The notes under the pieces: model-generated
Seen by the model: only the letters and a program-made list of their open reading frames with translations
What the model was told of the DNA's origin: nothing
The model's database searches: none
Assembly (NCBI GenBank): GCA_946615905.1
Contig: CAMOIE010000003.1
Location: 62,001 to 126,000, forward strand
Source: an uncultured Treponema sp.
GTDB taxonomy: Bacteria > Spirochaetota > Spirochaetia > Treponematales > Treponemataceae
DNA length: 64,000 nt
Direction of reading: 5' to 3'
Shown: piece by piece, positions 33,758 to 43,627 of the stretch
Layout of the letters: every line of letters begins with the position of its first letter
How positions within the stretch are numbered: position 1 is the first letter of the stretch
Position numbers and translations under genes: made by a program

Positions 33758-34939
33758 ATGTCATCGACAAAAAAATATACATCTTACGATAAATATTTAT
33801 TACGCGGAAAGCTGGGACGCAAGGGCTTTGAGCGGTGGCGATACTTTTTCTCTGCCTCTGAAAAACTCACAGGGCAGAAAAGGTCTTTTTTCATAGAAAT
33901 CTATTATATAAATCCATTTCTTTCTCCAAAAAAAATCGTGATTGCCCATAAATCCCGTCCTAGGATTTCAGAGACGAACCTCCAGTATGCGCTTACAGCG
34001 GCGGCAAAAGATGTTGGTGAGGAGCTTTTCGTCCAGCCATCCTATGTTTTGGTGAAGGCCGGCATTTACGGCAGCGATGGAATTCAGGTGAACCAGTTTT
34101 TCACCGCGAATGCGATTAATTTTGTAAAAAAAGAAGCTGCTTTTCATATCGGAAACAATATTTTCGGAGCAGACAGCCTTACCGGTTCCGTTGAGGTGAC
34201 TAATCAGGATAAAATCCTCAGGCCTGAGATTTTCTGTGACTGCGGAAAAATCGAATGGAATTTGAAATTTGACAAAGCCGGTCCCACAAGCCCGATTTGG
34301 AAACAGAATGGCTTTTGCTGGCATCCTTCTGGAATACAGTCTGTCTTTGCAGGCGCAGTTAAAGTCAATGGACATGAATTTGAAGTCTCGCCTAAAAAGT
34401 CCTTCGGCTATATAGAAAAATCCTGGGGGTCTGACGTAAACAGACCTTATTACCATATTTCCGCAAATTATTTTACGAGCCTGATTTCTGCAAAGCCCCT
34501 GGCAAAGTCCTCGTTCGCTTTTGAAGGTGAATACGACTCCGCGCTGAAAGCCATGGTTGAAATCGACGGAAAGACTTTCACTTTTGCAAAAAAATCTATT
34601 TTCTCCCGCTTTACGGAACTCCACAGCTTTACCGAGACTCCCGCCGACGCTGACGGTGAAAAGCTCCACTGGGCGGTCAGCCTGACAAAGGGAAAATACG
34701 TAATCGACATAGATTTATACGCAAAGACTGCTGAAATGTTTGTCCGCAACTACGAGCTTCCAGAGGGGGGACACCAGTTCCTACAGATTTTGAGCAGCGG
34801 AAACGGCTTCGGTGAAATCAAATTCTTCAAGAAAATCGGCAAAAATCTGGAGCTTTTGGAGCACGCCACAATTAAGAACGCAATATGTGAGTACGGCAAA
34901 GTTGACTCTGTTGAGGGTGATGACTCAGAGGACTTTTAA
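33758..34939 (+). CDS. Tocopherol-cyclase-like beta-sandwich protein
   Basis: 393 residues from the ATG at 33758, which follows TTGAGGAAGAAAATT; an in-frame TTG 15 bases earlier lies within this ribosome site. Beta-rich and cytoplasmic (no signal). The segments GFERWRYFFSASEK at the N-terminus and FGYIEKSWGSDVNRPYYHISANYF (~residues 220-243) resemble the tocopherol-cyclase-like family, where a Y-x-E-K-x-W-G block is typical. The enzyme activity of bacterial non-photosynthetic members is not known, so only a fold-level assignment is offered. A small hairpin (AAGAGA/TCTCTT) lies in front of the ribosome site. Confidence 0.5.
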   Translation: MSSTKKYTSYDKYLLRGKLGRKGFERWRYFFSASEKLTGQKRSFFIEIYYINPFLSPKKIVIAHKSRPRISETNLQYALTAAAKDVGEELFVQPSYVLVKAGIYGSDGIQVNQFFTANAINFVKKEAAFHIGNNIFGADSLTGSVEVTNQDKILRPEIFCDCGKIEWNLKFDKAGPTSPIWKQNGFCWHPSGIQSVFAGAVKVNGHEFEVSPKKSFGYIEKSWGSDVNRPYYHISANYFTSLISAKPLAKSSFAFEGEYDSALKAMVEIDGKTFTFAKKSIFSRFTELHSFTETPADADGEKLHWAVSLTKGKYVIDIDLYAKTAEMFVRNYELPEGGHQFLQILSSGNGFGEIKFFKKIGKNLELLEHATIKNAICEYGKVDSVEGDDSEDF

Positions 34940-34953
34940 TTTTTGTTAAAAAT

Positions 34954-34982
34954 TTGCCGATTCGCGAATTCATGATTATTTT
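34954..34982 (+). promoter_or_regulatory. clpB promoter, predicted leaderless
   Basis: TTGCCG (34954-34959), 17-base spacer, TATTTT (34977-34982), six bases to the ATG at 34989. No Shine-Dalgarno. Confidence 0.55.
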
Positions 34983-34995
34983 AAAGTCATGAATT
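34967..34995. promoter_or_regulatory. Inverted repeat over the clpB -10 box and start codon (candidate operator)
   Basis: Perfect 9-bp arms AATTCATGA (34967-34975) and TCATGAATT (34987-34995) separated by 11 bases. The right arm contains the start codon. If transcription starts at the ATG, the left arm is not in the RNA, so a protein-binding DNA site is more likely than an RNA hairpin. It is not CIRCE (TTAGCACTC-N9-GAGTGCTAA). Confidence 0.5.
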
Positions 34996-37583
34996 ACGAT
35001 CAGTTTACCTTAAAAACACAGGATTTAATCCAATCAGCCTCAAGCATGGCCCAGCAGAACGATGCTTCTGAAATCAGACCTGAGCATCTTTTGCTTTCTA
35101 TGCTTGAACAAAAAGACGGAATCGTTCCTCCTTTGGTAGAAAGAATCGGAGTTCAAGTCCCCGAACTGCTTTCTGCCGCAAAAGCCTTGGTCAGCCAAAA
35201 CCCGCGAGTCACGGGGAATGTCCAAGTCTCTTTTTCAGGCGAAAGCCAGAAGATAATCGCAAAGTCGGAAAAAGAGATGGCCGCCTTAAAAGACCAGTTC
35301 CTTTCCGTTGAGCATATCTTGCTTGCAATGAGCCAGTCTGAGTCAAAGGCCGGCGACCTTTTAAGAAAATACGGAATCACCCGAGAGTCCCTTTTGGAAG
35401 CCCTTAAGTCAGTCCGTGGAAACCAGACCGTGGACAGCCAGGATCCTGAGTCAAAAATGCAGGCCCTGCAAAAATACACGACAGATTTGACAGCCCGTGC
35501 CCGCCAGGACAAAATTGACCCTGTAATCGGCCGTGACGAGGAAATCCGCCGGGTAATGCAGGTTCTTGTCCGCCGCACAAAGAACAATCCGGTCTTAATC
35601 GGAGAGCCTGGAGTTGGAAAAACGGCTATAGTTGAAGGCTTGGCAAGAAGAATCGCCTCCGGGGATGTGCCTGAGTCATTGAAAAACAAGCGTCTCCTGT
35701 CCCTTGACATGGGAAGCCTCGTGGCCGGAGCCAAATTCCGGGGGGAATTCGAGGAGAGGCTTAAGGCCGTGATCACCGAGGTTGCAAAGAGCGAGGGGCA
35801 GATAATCCTCTTTATCGATGAGCTTCACACGATTGTCGGCGCGGGAGCCAGCGAAGGCTCCATGGACGCTTCAAACCTCTTGAAGCCGGCCCTTGCCAGA
35901 GGGGAGCTGCGGGCAATCGGTGCGACGACTTTAAACGAATACAGAAAATACATCGAAAAAGACGCCGCATTGGAAAGACGCTTCCAGCAGGTCTTCTGCG
36001 CGGAGCCAAACGTCGAGGACACAATCGCCATACTGCGCGGACTGCGTGATAAATACGAAATCCACCACGGGGTTAAAATCAACGACGAGGCACTTGTGGC
36101 CGCCGCGACACTTTCAAACCGCTATATCACGAACCGATTTCTGCCTGACAAGGCGATTGACCTGGTTGACGAGGCGGCCTCCCGCCTGAAAATGGAGATT
36201 GAGTCGGAGCCTGTTGAATTGGACCAGCTTGAGAGAAAAATCCTCCAGCTGCAGATTGAGAGGCAGTCTCTTTCAAAGGAAGATGACAAGGCGTCAATCG
36301 AGCGTCTTGAAAAACTTGAGAAAGAGCTTAGCGAAGTCACCTCTAAACGTGACGCTATGAAGCTCCAGTGGCAGAATGAGAAGGCAAACATAAATAAAAG
36401 CCGCGACTTGAAGGAGAAACTGGAGTCAGCCCGCTTTGAGGAGGAAAAGTTTACCAGAGAGGGCAATTTACAAAAAGCCGCCGAATTGAAGTATTCGATA
36501 ATCCCATCATTGGAAAAAGAGCTTGCAGCCTCTCAAAAGGCCGACGAGGAGCGGTCAAAGGCTGAGGACGAGGGCCTTTCAAATTCACTTCTGCGTCAGG
36601 AAGTCACAGAAGAAGACATTGCCCGCGTTGTTTCTGTCTGGACAGGAATTCCAGTCGCGAAAATGCTGACAAGTGAAAAGCAAAAGTACGTGAAGCTTGA
36701 GTCTGTCCTGCATGAGCGCGTAATCGGGCAGGACACTGCGGTCTCCGTTGTGTCTGACGCAATCCGCAGAAACCGGGCAGGACTCAGCGACCCGAACAAG
36801 CCTCTAGGCTCCTTCCTTTTTATCGGCCCGACCGGAGTCGGAAAGACGGAGCTTGCGAAAACCCTCGCTGACTTTTTGTTCAACGATGAGAAGGCTTTGA
36901 CTAGGATTGACATGTCTGAGTATATGGAAAAATTCTCAGTCTCAAGACTCATCGGTGCCCCGCCAGGATATGTCGGTTATGACGAGGGCGGCCAGCTGAC
37001 TGAGGCAGTGCGCAGAAGACCTTATTCAGTGATTCTCTTTGATGAGGTCGAGAAAGCCCATCCGGACGTATTCAACGTTCTGCTACAGGTTTTGGATGAC
37101 GGTCGGCTTACTGACGGGCAGGGAAGGCTTGTCGACTTTAAGAACACGATTATCATAATGACTTCAAATTTGGGAAGCGACTTGATTTTGGAGGCCGACA
37201 CAATCGAGAAGATGAAGGCGATTCAAAGTCAGGTTGACGGGCTTTTGAAAAAGACTTTCAGGCCAGAATTCTTGAACAGAATCGATGAAATCGTAATGTT
37301 CTCAAGACTTGACAAGTCCTGCATATCTGGAATCGTCAAAAATCAGCTCAAACGTGTCCAACTCCGTCTTTCTGACAGGCGCATCCAGCTTGAATTTGAC
37401 GAGTCAGCCGTAGATTTCCTCAGTGAAAAAGGCTACGACCCGTCATTCGGGGCAAGACCTGTAAAAAGGGCGATCCAGACTTACGTTGAGAATCCCCTTG
37501 CAAAGGAAATCTTGAGCGGAAAATTCGGCGAGAATGCGAAGATTTTCGCTAAAAGGGGAGAAGACAGCTTGATTTTTGAATAA
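34989..37583 (+). CDS. clpB: ATP-dependent disaggregase ClpB
   Basis: Hsp100 chaperone that extracts proteins from aggregates with the DnaK system. 864 residues, standard. In order: ClpN repeats (1-145; [24 protein letters not shown]), first AAA+ module with Walker [11 protein letters not shown] and Walker [11 protein letters not shown], a coiled-coil middle domain (~400-525, [15 protein letters not shown] onward) that identifies ClpB rather than ClpA/ClpC, second AAA+ module with [10 protein letters not shown] and [12 protein letters not shown], and the C-terminal domain. Single gene, own promoter with a possible operator. Confidence 0.97.
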   Translation: MNYDQFTLKTQDLIQSASSMAQQNDASEIRPEHLLLSMLEQKDGIVPPLVERIGVQVPELLSAAKALVSQNPRVTGNVQVSFSGESQKIIAKSEKEMAALKDQFLSVEHILLAMSQSESKAGDLLRKYGITRESLLEALKSVRGNQTVDSQDPESKMQALQKYTTDLTARARQDKIDPVIGRDEEIRRVMQVLVRRTKNNPVLIGEPGVGKTAIVEGLARRIASGDVPESLKNKRLLSLDMGSLVAGAKFRGEFEERLKAVITEVAKSEGQIILFIDELHTIVGAGASEGSMDASNLLKPALARGELRAIGATTLNEYRKYIEKDAALERRFQQVFCAEPNVEDTIAILRGLRDKYEIHHGVKINDEALVAAATLSNRYITNRFLPDKAIDLVDEAASRLKMEIESEPVELDQLERKILQLQIERQSLSKEDDKASIERLEKLEKELSEVTSKRDAMKLQWQNEKANINKSRDLKEKLESARFEEEKFTREGNLQKAAELKYSIIPSLEKELAASQKADEERSKAEDEGLSNSLLRQEVTEEDIARVVSVWTGIPVAKMLTSEKQKYVKLESVLHERVIGQDTAVSVVSDAIRRNRAGLSDPNKPLGSFLFIGPTGVGKTELAKTLADFLFNDEKALTRIDMSEYMEKFSVSRLIGAPPGYVGYDEGGQLTEAVRRRPYSVILFDEVEKAHPDVFNVLLQVLDDGRLTDGQGRLVDFKNTIIIMTSNLGSDLILEADTIEKMKAIQSQVDGLLKKTFRPEFLNRIDEIVMFSRLDKSCISGIVKNQLKRVQLRLSDRRIQLEFDESAVDFLSEKGYDPSFGARPVKRAIQTYVENPLAKEILSGKFGENAKIFAKRGEDSLIFE

Positions 37584-37613
37584 GACAAAGCGAAAGCCTG
37601 ATTGTACGAAAAT

Positions 37614-38798
37614 CTAGACTTCCTTTACGCCGTCGCCGCTTGAGCATGTGAAAAACGATGCCTTGTAGCCGACGGCCTTTTCGTATTCAGCGCCGACCGA
37701 CTGGATGAATTTCTCGCTCCCGTTTTTTTGTACGAGTGCAAGGGCACAGCCACCCCAGCCGCCGCCTATAATCCTTGCGCCGAGACAGCCGTCTGTTTTT
37801 TGCGCGCTTTCTGCAAGAATGTCTAGCTCCCGGCAGGAAGACTCGTAGTCGTTTTTAAGGGAGGCGTGACTTTCTGAAATCAGGCGGCCGAGACTTTTCA
37901 AGTCGTTCTTTTTGAGGGCAGACACAGCCTGCTGCACCCTGCCCATTTCGCTTACGCAGTGGCGCGCCCGCTTGTAGCACTCTGGACGCTTTATAAATTC
38001 TTTTGCCTTGTCAAAATCTTCCTGGCTCATCGCGCAGAGGGCAGGAAAGTCAAATCCCGCTTTTTGAATGTCGGACAGGGCTTCCTCGCACTCAAGCCTC
38101 CGCACGTTGTACTGGGAGTCTGAGAGATTGTGCTTTTTATTGGAGTTGATTACGATAAAATTGTATTCACCTAGATTCAGCGGAACGTACTCATGCTCGA
38201 CTTTAGCGCAGTCAAGCAGCTCGGCAGTTCCTTCCTTGCCGGTTGAGATTATGTACTGGTCCATGATTCCGCACTGAACGCCCATGAAATTATGCTCGGA
38301 CTCCTGGCCGATAAGGGCTATCTCCTTGCGTGAAATCTTGAATCCGAAAAGTTCAGAAAGGGCGTATGCGAAGCAGGACTCCAATGCCGCGGAAGACGAT
38401 ATTCCTCCTCCGGCCGGAATGCTTGAGGCAATCAAAAGGTCAAAACCGCATGGAAAGTCAAATCCCCGCTTTTTGATACTGAAAATGATTCCGTTAAGAT
38501 AATTTGCGTAGCCGTTTGATTTTTCGTATTTAAAATCATCATTTATATCGAATTCAAAAGATTCTGGAAAGAATAAGTCTTTATAGAAGATTTTTGAGTC
38601 ATCGCGCTTTCTGACTGCGCAGTAGAGATACTTGTCGATTGCGGCAGGAAAAACCTTGCCCCCGTTGTAGTCGATATGCTCACCGATGATGTTTATTCTG
38701 GCGGGGGCTTGGAAAATCCTGATCTCAGATTGTGAAGGGCCGTACAGCCCCGCGAATTCAGATTTTAAAAGCTCACTTGAGGCTGTACGTTTTTCCAT
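37614..38798 (-). CDS. galK: Galactokinase
   Basis: Phosphorylates galactose at C1, first step of the Leloir pathway. GHMP kinase with the galactokinase signature ARINIIGEHIDYNGGKVFPAAID near the N-terminus, the ATP-binding loop PAGGGISSSAALESCFAYAL and the C-terminal GARIIGGGWGGCALALV. 394 residues, normal. One base separates it from mglC and its Shine-Dalgarno is in the mglC end, so it is the last gene of mglB-mglA-mglC-galK: uptake and first metabolic step are encoded together. Convergent with clpB; the 30-base gap holds no clear terminator. Confidence 0.95.
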   Translation of the reverse strand: MEKRTASSELLKSEFAGLYGPSQSEIRIFQAPARINIIGEHIDYNGGKVFPAAIDKYLYCAVRKRDDSKIFYKDLFFPESFEFDINDDFKYEKSNGYANYLNGIIFSIKKRGFDFPCGFDLLIASSIPAGGGISSSAALESCFAYALSELFGFKISRKEIALIGQESEHNFMGVQCGIMDQYIISTGKEGTAELLDCAKVEHEYVPLNLGEYNFIVINSNKKHNLSDSQYNVRRLECEEALSDIQKAGFDFPALCAMSQEDFDKAKEFIKRPECYKRARHCVSEMGRVQQAVSALKKNDLKSLGRLISESHASLKNDYESSCRELDILAESAQKTDGCLGARIIGGGWGGCALALVQKNGSEKFIQSVGAEYEKAVGYKASFFTCSSGDGVKEV

Positions 38799-38799
38799 T

Positions 38800-40488
38800 T
38801 TACTTTCTCTTGAGGTATTTAACGCTGTCCATTGCGACAGCCGCGATGATAATCAGACCTTTGAAAACGAACTGGAGGTTTGTGTCGATTCCAAGGAATG
38901 TGAGACAGTAGGTGAGGCCGGTGAAGATGATTACACCCAAAACCGCGCCCTCAATCTTTCCGATACCGCCGTTGAATGAGATTCCACCGACAACACAGGC
39001 CGCGATGGCATCCATTTCATAGCCCTGACCGGTTCCGGCAGATGCGTTTGCCTTGAAGGCCTCAAGGAATGCGCCGCATCCATAGAAAATACCGGCCATG
39101 ATGAATACGCCGAGCGTTACCCAGAATACTGAGATACCGGAGACAGCGGCTGCCTCAGCGTTTCCGCCGACAGCGTACATGTTCTTTCCGAAGGTTGTTT
39201 TGTTCCAGATGAACCAGGCGATTGCGATTGCGATTACTGCGGGAATAATCAGCTTGGGGAATGTGATCAAGTCGCCTCCGACCTGACCCAAAATCCAGCG
39301 GCCTCCGAGCAAGTCCTTGATGTTTGAGTCGATTGATCCTACCGGAGTTCCTGATGTTCCGAAGAAGAGAAGACCGTAGATAATCAGCTGGGTCGCAAGG
39401 GTTGAGATAAATGGGTGAATCTTGAGTTTCGCGCTGAACACACCGGCAAATGCGGAGAAGGCTACGCAGAAGAAGACTGAAATAAAGAGAGCCATAATCA
39501 GGCGGCAAGCCATCGGAAGGGCAGAGAAGTCCCAGGGCCCCATTCCGAAGAAGGTGACGATGTTCTCACCGGGATGAAGAATAAGACCTGTGATGACGGC
39601 ACCCATGGCAACCATTCGTCCTACAGAAAGGTCTGTTCCGGCAAGCAAAATCAAGCCCGCGACACCCAGTGCATAGAACATTCTGACGGAAGACTGCTCA
39701 AGAATCGTAAAGATGTTCGGCAGGGTAAGGAGGTTTCCGTTTCCGCTCAGCGGGGCGAGAATTATACAGACAATGAAGAATACTAAAATCGCAAGGTAAA
39801 GTCCGTTGTCAAGCAAGAATTTTGACAGGCGGAATTTATTGATGTAGTCACGGATGTTCAAATTCAAGTCTTCTGAGAACTTCGTGGTTCCGTTGCGCAA
39901 GGCTCGGTTTTTCTGAACATGGTCAACATAGGCCTGGCTGATTAAGGCTTTCGCGCGGTCGCATTTTGTCGTGTACTTGTTTTTCGCGTCGAAAATCGCT
40001 GACTTAAGCTCAAAGTCCGCCATCTTAAGCTCTTCTTTGCAGGCTGCGTTGTCCTGTGGAGAAGTTTTTCCGACGTATGACTTTGCGATTTGAGTGCGGC
40101 GATTTGCGTTATCTTCTTTTAACGATGCGAGTTCTTTTTCAAAATCAGCCTTGTATGCGGACAGAACCTTCTTTTGCTCGGATTCGACTTGGGCGATATG
40201 CGGTTTTGAAAGCTCGTTGCTGCGGGCGACTGCCTTTTTCACGATTTCGGCGATTTTCGCCTTGTTTGCGGCAGCGACAGCCTTTGCCTTCTCAAGCTCG
40301 GCGTTGTTTTTTGAAATCAAAGCCTCGCGGCTGGCCGCATCGATAAGCTTGTTCTTTTTTGCCTGGGCGTTAGAACTTTTCAATTCCGAGATTTTATTCA
40401 CACCGTCTTTGCGCAGTTCTGCAAGAGCGGACGTATACTCGTTTAATTCTTTGTCTGCCTCAAGGTAGTTAATCTGTTCGTTTTCCAT
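38800..40488 (-). CDS. mglC: Galactose/methyl-galactoside ABC transporter permease with long N-terminal coiled coil
   Basis: Inner-membrane permease of the MglC/RbsC type. 562 residues against ~336 for E. coli MglC. The membrane part starts near residue 225 (GLYLAILVFFIVCIILAPLSG) and carries LAGTDLSVGRMVAMGAVITG, the conserved permease loop, GGNAEAAAVSGI and GGISFNGGIGKIEGAVLGVI. The extra N-terminal ~215 residues are Ala/Lys/Glu-rich heptad-like helices (residues 10-140 and 150-200) with no hydrophobic segment, so they should lie in the cytoplasm beside MglA. Function of the extension is unknown. AGGAG precedes the ATG. Confidence 0.92.
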   Translation of the reverse strand: MENEQINYLEADKELNEYTSALAELRKDGVNKISELKSSNAQAKKNKLIDAASREALISKNNAELEKAKAVAAANKAKIAEIVKKAVARSNELSKPHIAQVESEQKKVLSAYKADFEKELASLKEDNANRRTQIAKSYVGKTSPQDNAACKEELKMADFELKSAIFDAKNKYTTKCDRAKALISQAYVDHVQKNRALRNGTTKFSEDLNLNIRDYINKFRLSKFLLDNGLYLAILVFFIVCIILAPLSGNGNLLTLPNIFTILEQSSVRMFYALGVAGLILLAGTDLSVGRMVAMGAVITGLILHPGENIVTFFGMGPWDFSALPMACRLIMALFISVFFCVAFSAFAGVFSAKLKIHPFISTLATQLIIYGLLFFGTSGTPVGSIDSNIKDLLGGRWILGQVGGDLITFPKLIIPAVIAIAIAWFIWNKTTFGKNMYAVGGNAEAAAVSGISVFWVTLGVFIMAGIFYGCGAFLEAFKANASAGTGQGYEMDAIAACVVGGISFNGGIGKIEGAVLGVIIFTGLTYCLTFLGIDTNLQFVFKGLIIIAAVAMDSVKYLKRK

Positions 40489-40507
40489 TTTATGTTCGCT
40501 CCTAAAA

Positions 40508-42001
40508 TTACAGGTATTTTGCAGAAAGCTTCAAAAGTGCTTCCTGGTCTGTTGTCTGTGTGTCAACGATTCCGGCAAGACGGTGGTTTGACATTACCGC
40601 GATTCTGTTTGTGATACCTAAAATCTCAGGCATCTCAGAAGACACTACGATGATTGTCTTTCCCTCTTTCGCCATCTTGATAATCAACTGGTAGATTTCG
40701 TATTTCGCGCCTACATCGATACCTCTAGTCGGTTCGTCAAGCAGAAATACTTCCGGCTCCCTTTCCATCCATTTTCCGATGATGACTTTCTGCTGGTTTC
40801 CACCTGAGAGGGAGGTGATCAGCTCATCGGCAGAGACGCACTTTGTGTGCATTCTCTTTATCTCCCGGCTTGCGGCCTCCGCCATCATCTGGTTTGAAAG
40901 CACTCCGAATTTCTTGTATGCGTCAAGGTTCGTGATAACCGTGTTGAATCGAATCGTGTCCTTGCCGAACATTCCGTTGAGCTTTCTCTCTTCGGTGACG
41001 AATGCGAATGAATGATCCATCGCGTCGCGGGAGGAGGAGAAGTGGAGCTTTTTGCCGTTGTATGACATGTAGCCAGAGGCGACGGTTCTGACTCCGAACA
41101 TTGCCTCCAAAAGCTCCGAGCGTCCGGCACCGACAAGACCGTAGATTCCGAAAATCTCGCCTTTTTTGACTTTGAAAGAGATGTCTTCCAAGACCGGCGG
41201 GTATTTTGTCTTGAGATTGTTGACCTCAAATATGTAGTCTCCAGGAATGTTGTCAACGTCAGGAAAGCGCTTGTCGAGTGAGCGTCCGACCATTGCGGTA
41301 ATCAGTTTTCCGATGTCGGTGGACTTTGTGTCCTCGCTCATAATCATCTTTCCGTCACGGAGGACTGCAACCTGGTCGCAAATCTGGAAGATTTCATCCA
41401 TCTTGTGTGAGATATAGACGAATGAGACTCCCTTCTTTTTTAGGTTGTTTACGATTTGAAAAAGTTTATGGACTTCATTTTCTGTAAGGGAAGAAGTCGG
41501 CTCGTCAAGGACGATGATTTTCGCGTCATAGGAAACAGCTTTTGCAATTTCAACCATCTGCCTCTGTGAGACGGACATAGTGCGCATAATCGTGCGCGGG
41601 TTTACGTTCATATTCAGAGACGCAAAGAGGTTGTTCGCGTCTTTTAGCATTTTCGCTTCATCGATAACGCCGAATTTCTTCGGATACCGTCCCAAAAAGA
41701 GATTGTCACATACGGAGCGGTCAAGACACTGGTTTAGCTCCTGATGAACCATTGCGACTCCGGATTCCAATGCTTCTTTAGGATTCTTGAAATTCACCGG
41801 CTTGCCGCATAATAAGAACTGACCCTCATCTTTTGCGTAAATGCCGAAAAGGCATTTCATCATTGTAGATTTTCCGGCCCCGTTTTCACCCATAAGACCA
41901 AGAACCGCACCTTTTTTCACCTCAAGGTTGATTCCGTCAAGAACTTTATTTTTACCAAAGGACTTTGATAAATTTTTTATTTGTAGAACTAAATCTTCCA
42001 T
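40508..42001 (-). CDS. mglA: Galactose/methyl-galactoside ABC transporter ATPase
   Basis: Twin-cassette sugar ABC ATPase, 497 residues from the ATG at 42001. An in-frame GTG six bases upstream lies within the GGGGGTG ribosome site, so I prefer the ATG. First cassette: GLMGENGAGKSTMMK (Walker A), LDEPTSSLTENE (Walker B). Second cassette: GIYGLVGAGRSELLEA (degenerate Walker A with Arg), LSGGNQQKVIIGKWM (signature) and LDEPTRGIDVGAKYEIYQ. Works with MglC and the lipoprotein MglB. It is 19 bases upstream of mglC, while a 181-base structured gap separates it from mglB. Confidence 0.95.
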   Translation of the reverse strand: MEDLVLQIKNLSKSFGKNKVLDGINLEVKKGAVLGLMGENGAGKSTMMKCLFGIYAKDEGQFLLCGKPVNFKNPKEALESGVAMVHQELNQCLDRSVCDNLFLGRYPKKFGVIDEAKMLKDANNLFASLNMNVNPRTIMRTMSVSQRQMVEIAKAVSYDAKIIVLDEPTSSLTENEVHKLFQIVNNLKKKGVSFVYISHKMDEIFQICDQVAVLRDGKMIMSEDTKSTDIGKLITAMVGRSLDKRFPDVDNIPGDYIFEVNNLKTKYPPVLEDISFKVKKGEIFGIYGLVGAGRSELLEAMFGVRTVASGYMSYNGKKLHFSSSRDAMDHSFAFVTEERKLNGMFGKDTIRFNTVITNLDAYKKFGVLSNQMMAEAASREIKRMHTKCVSADELITSLSGGNQQKVIIGKWMEREPEVFLLDEPTRGIDVGAKYEIYQLIIKMAKEGKTIIVVSSEMPEILGITNRIAVMSNHRLAGIVDTQTTDQEALLKLSAKYL

Positions 42002-42062
42002 TGGCACCCCCGCTAAACTGGCCGTTTTTTTATTAAGTTTTTTTAATAAAAATTAAAAGTGG

Positions 42063-42181
42063 CAGAATCAGGTAACCTGATTCTGTTTGACAAAAAATCG
42101 CCCAAGCGACTCTTCCGATGACGCAATCTGGTTAAGCCAGATTGCGTCTGACAAAAAAATCGCCCAAGCGATTTTTTTGTC
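42063..42181. repeat. Tandem hairpin modules in the mglB-mglA gap
   Basis: Two copies of a module, each an inverted repeat followed by TGACAAAAAATCGCCCAAGCGA (21-22 bases). Copy 1: CAGAATCAGG/CCTGATTCTG (42063-42085). Copy 2: GACGCAATCTGG/CCAGATTGCGTC (42120-42148), then a perfect 14-bp hairpin at 42150-42181. In the direction of transcription (minus) the 14-bp hairpin begins one base after the mglB stop and ends in a U-rich arm, so it resembles an attenuator that lowers mglA expression relative to mglB and protects the mglB message 3' end. Confidence 0.7.
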
Positions 42182-42182
42182 G

Positions 42183-43397
<1,215 letters not shown>

Positions 43398-43430
43398 TTA
43401 GTCATAAAAACTTTTGTGATTCTGTCGAAA

Positions 43431-43459
43431 ATTGTAAAGCTACTTTTTGATTTTGTAAA
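43431..43459 (-). promoter_or_regulatory. mglBAC-galK promoter
   Basis: On the minus strand: TTTACA (43459-43454), 17-base spacer, TACAAT (43436-43431). The transcript has a ~40-base leader with AGGAGGT before mglB. No clear operator dyad was recognised. Confidence 0.55.
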
Positions 43460-43588
43460 ATTTTATTTTTCTGAATTGCTTGGACGTATAAATCTTTATA
43501 TTTATTCCCTGTGTCAACAGTTTCTATTGTGATTCATCTTGCATGGCTTTCCATCCCTAAAATTCCCCTCCCGTAATCTAAATTCTGT

Positions 43589-43596
43589 GCTAGAAT
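43589..43596 (+). promoter_or_regulatory. Extended -10 promoter of the hydroxy-acid oxidase gene
   Basis: TG at 43588-43589, one base, then TAGAAT at 43591-43596, without a good -35. The ~25-base leader ends in GGAGGT before the ATG at 43628. Confidence 0.45.
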
Positions 43597-43627
43597 AAAA
43601 GAGTCAGTCAAAAAACTCGGAGGTACT

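Noticed and set aside
33968..34669. A 233-codon open frame on the minus strand
   Set aside because: It lies fully inside the tocopherol-cyclase-like gene, which has a ribosome site and matching codon use; the antisense frame has no ribosome site and no recognisable protein features.
34967..34995. CIRCE element for HrcA at clpB
   Set aside because: The arm sequence and the spacing (N11 rather than N9) do not match TTAGCACTC-N9-GAGTGCTAA.
35153..35776. A 207-codon minus-strand frame
   Set aside because: It is antisense to the highly conserved first AAA+ domain of clpB and reflects third-base composition.
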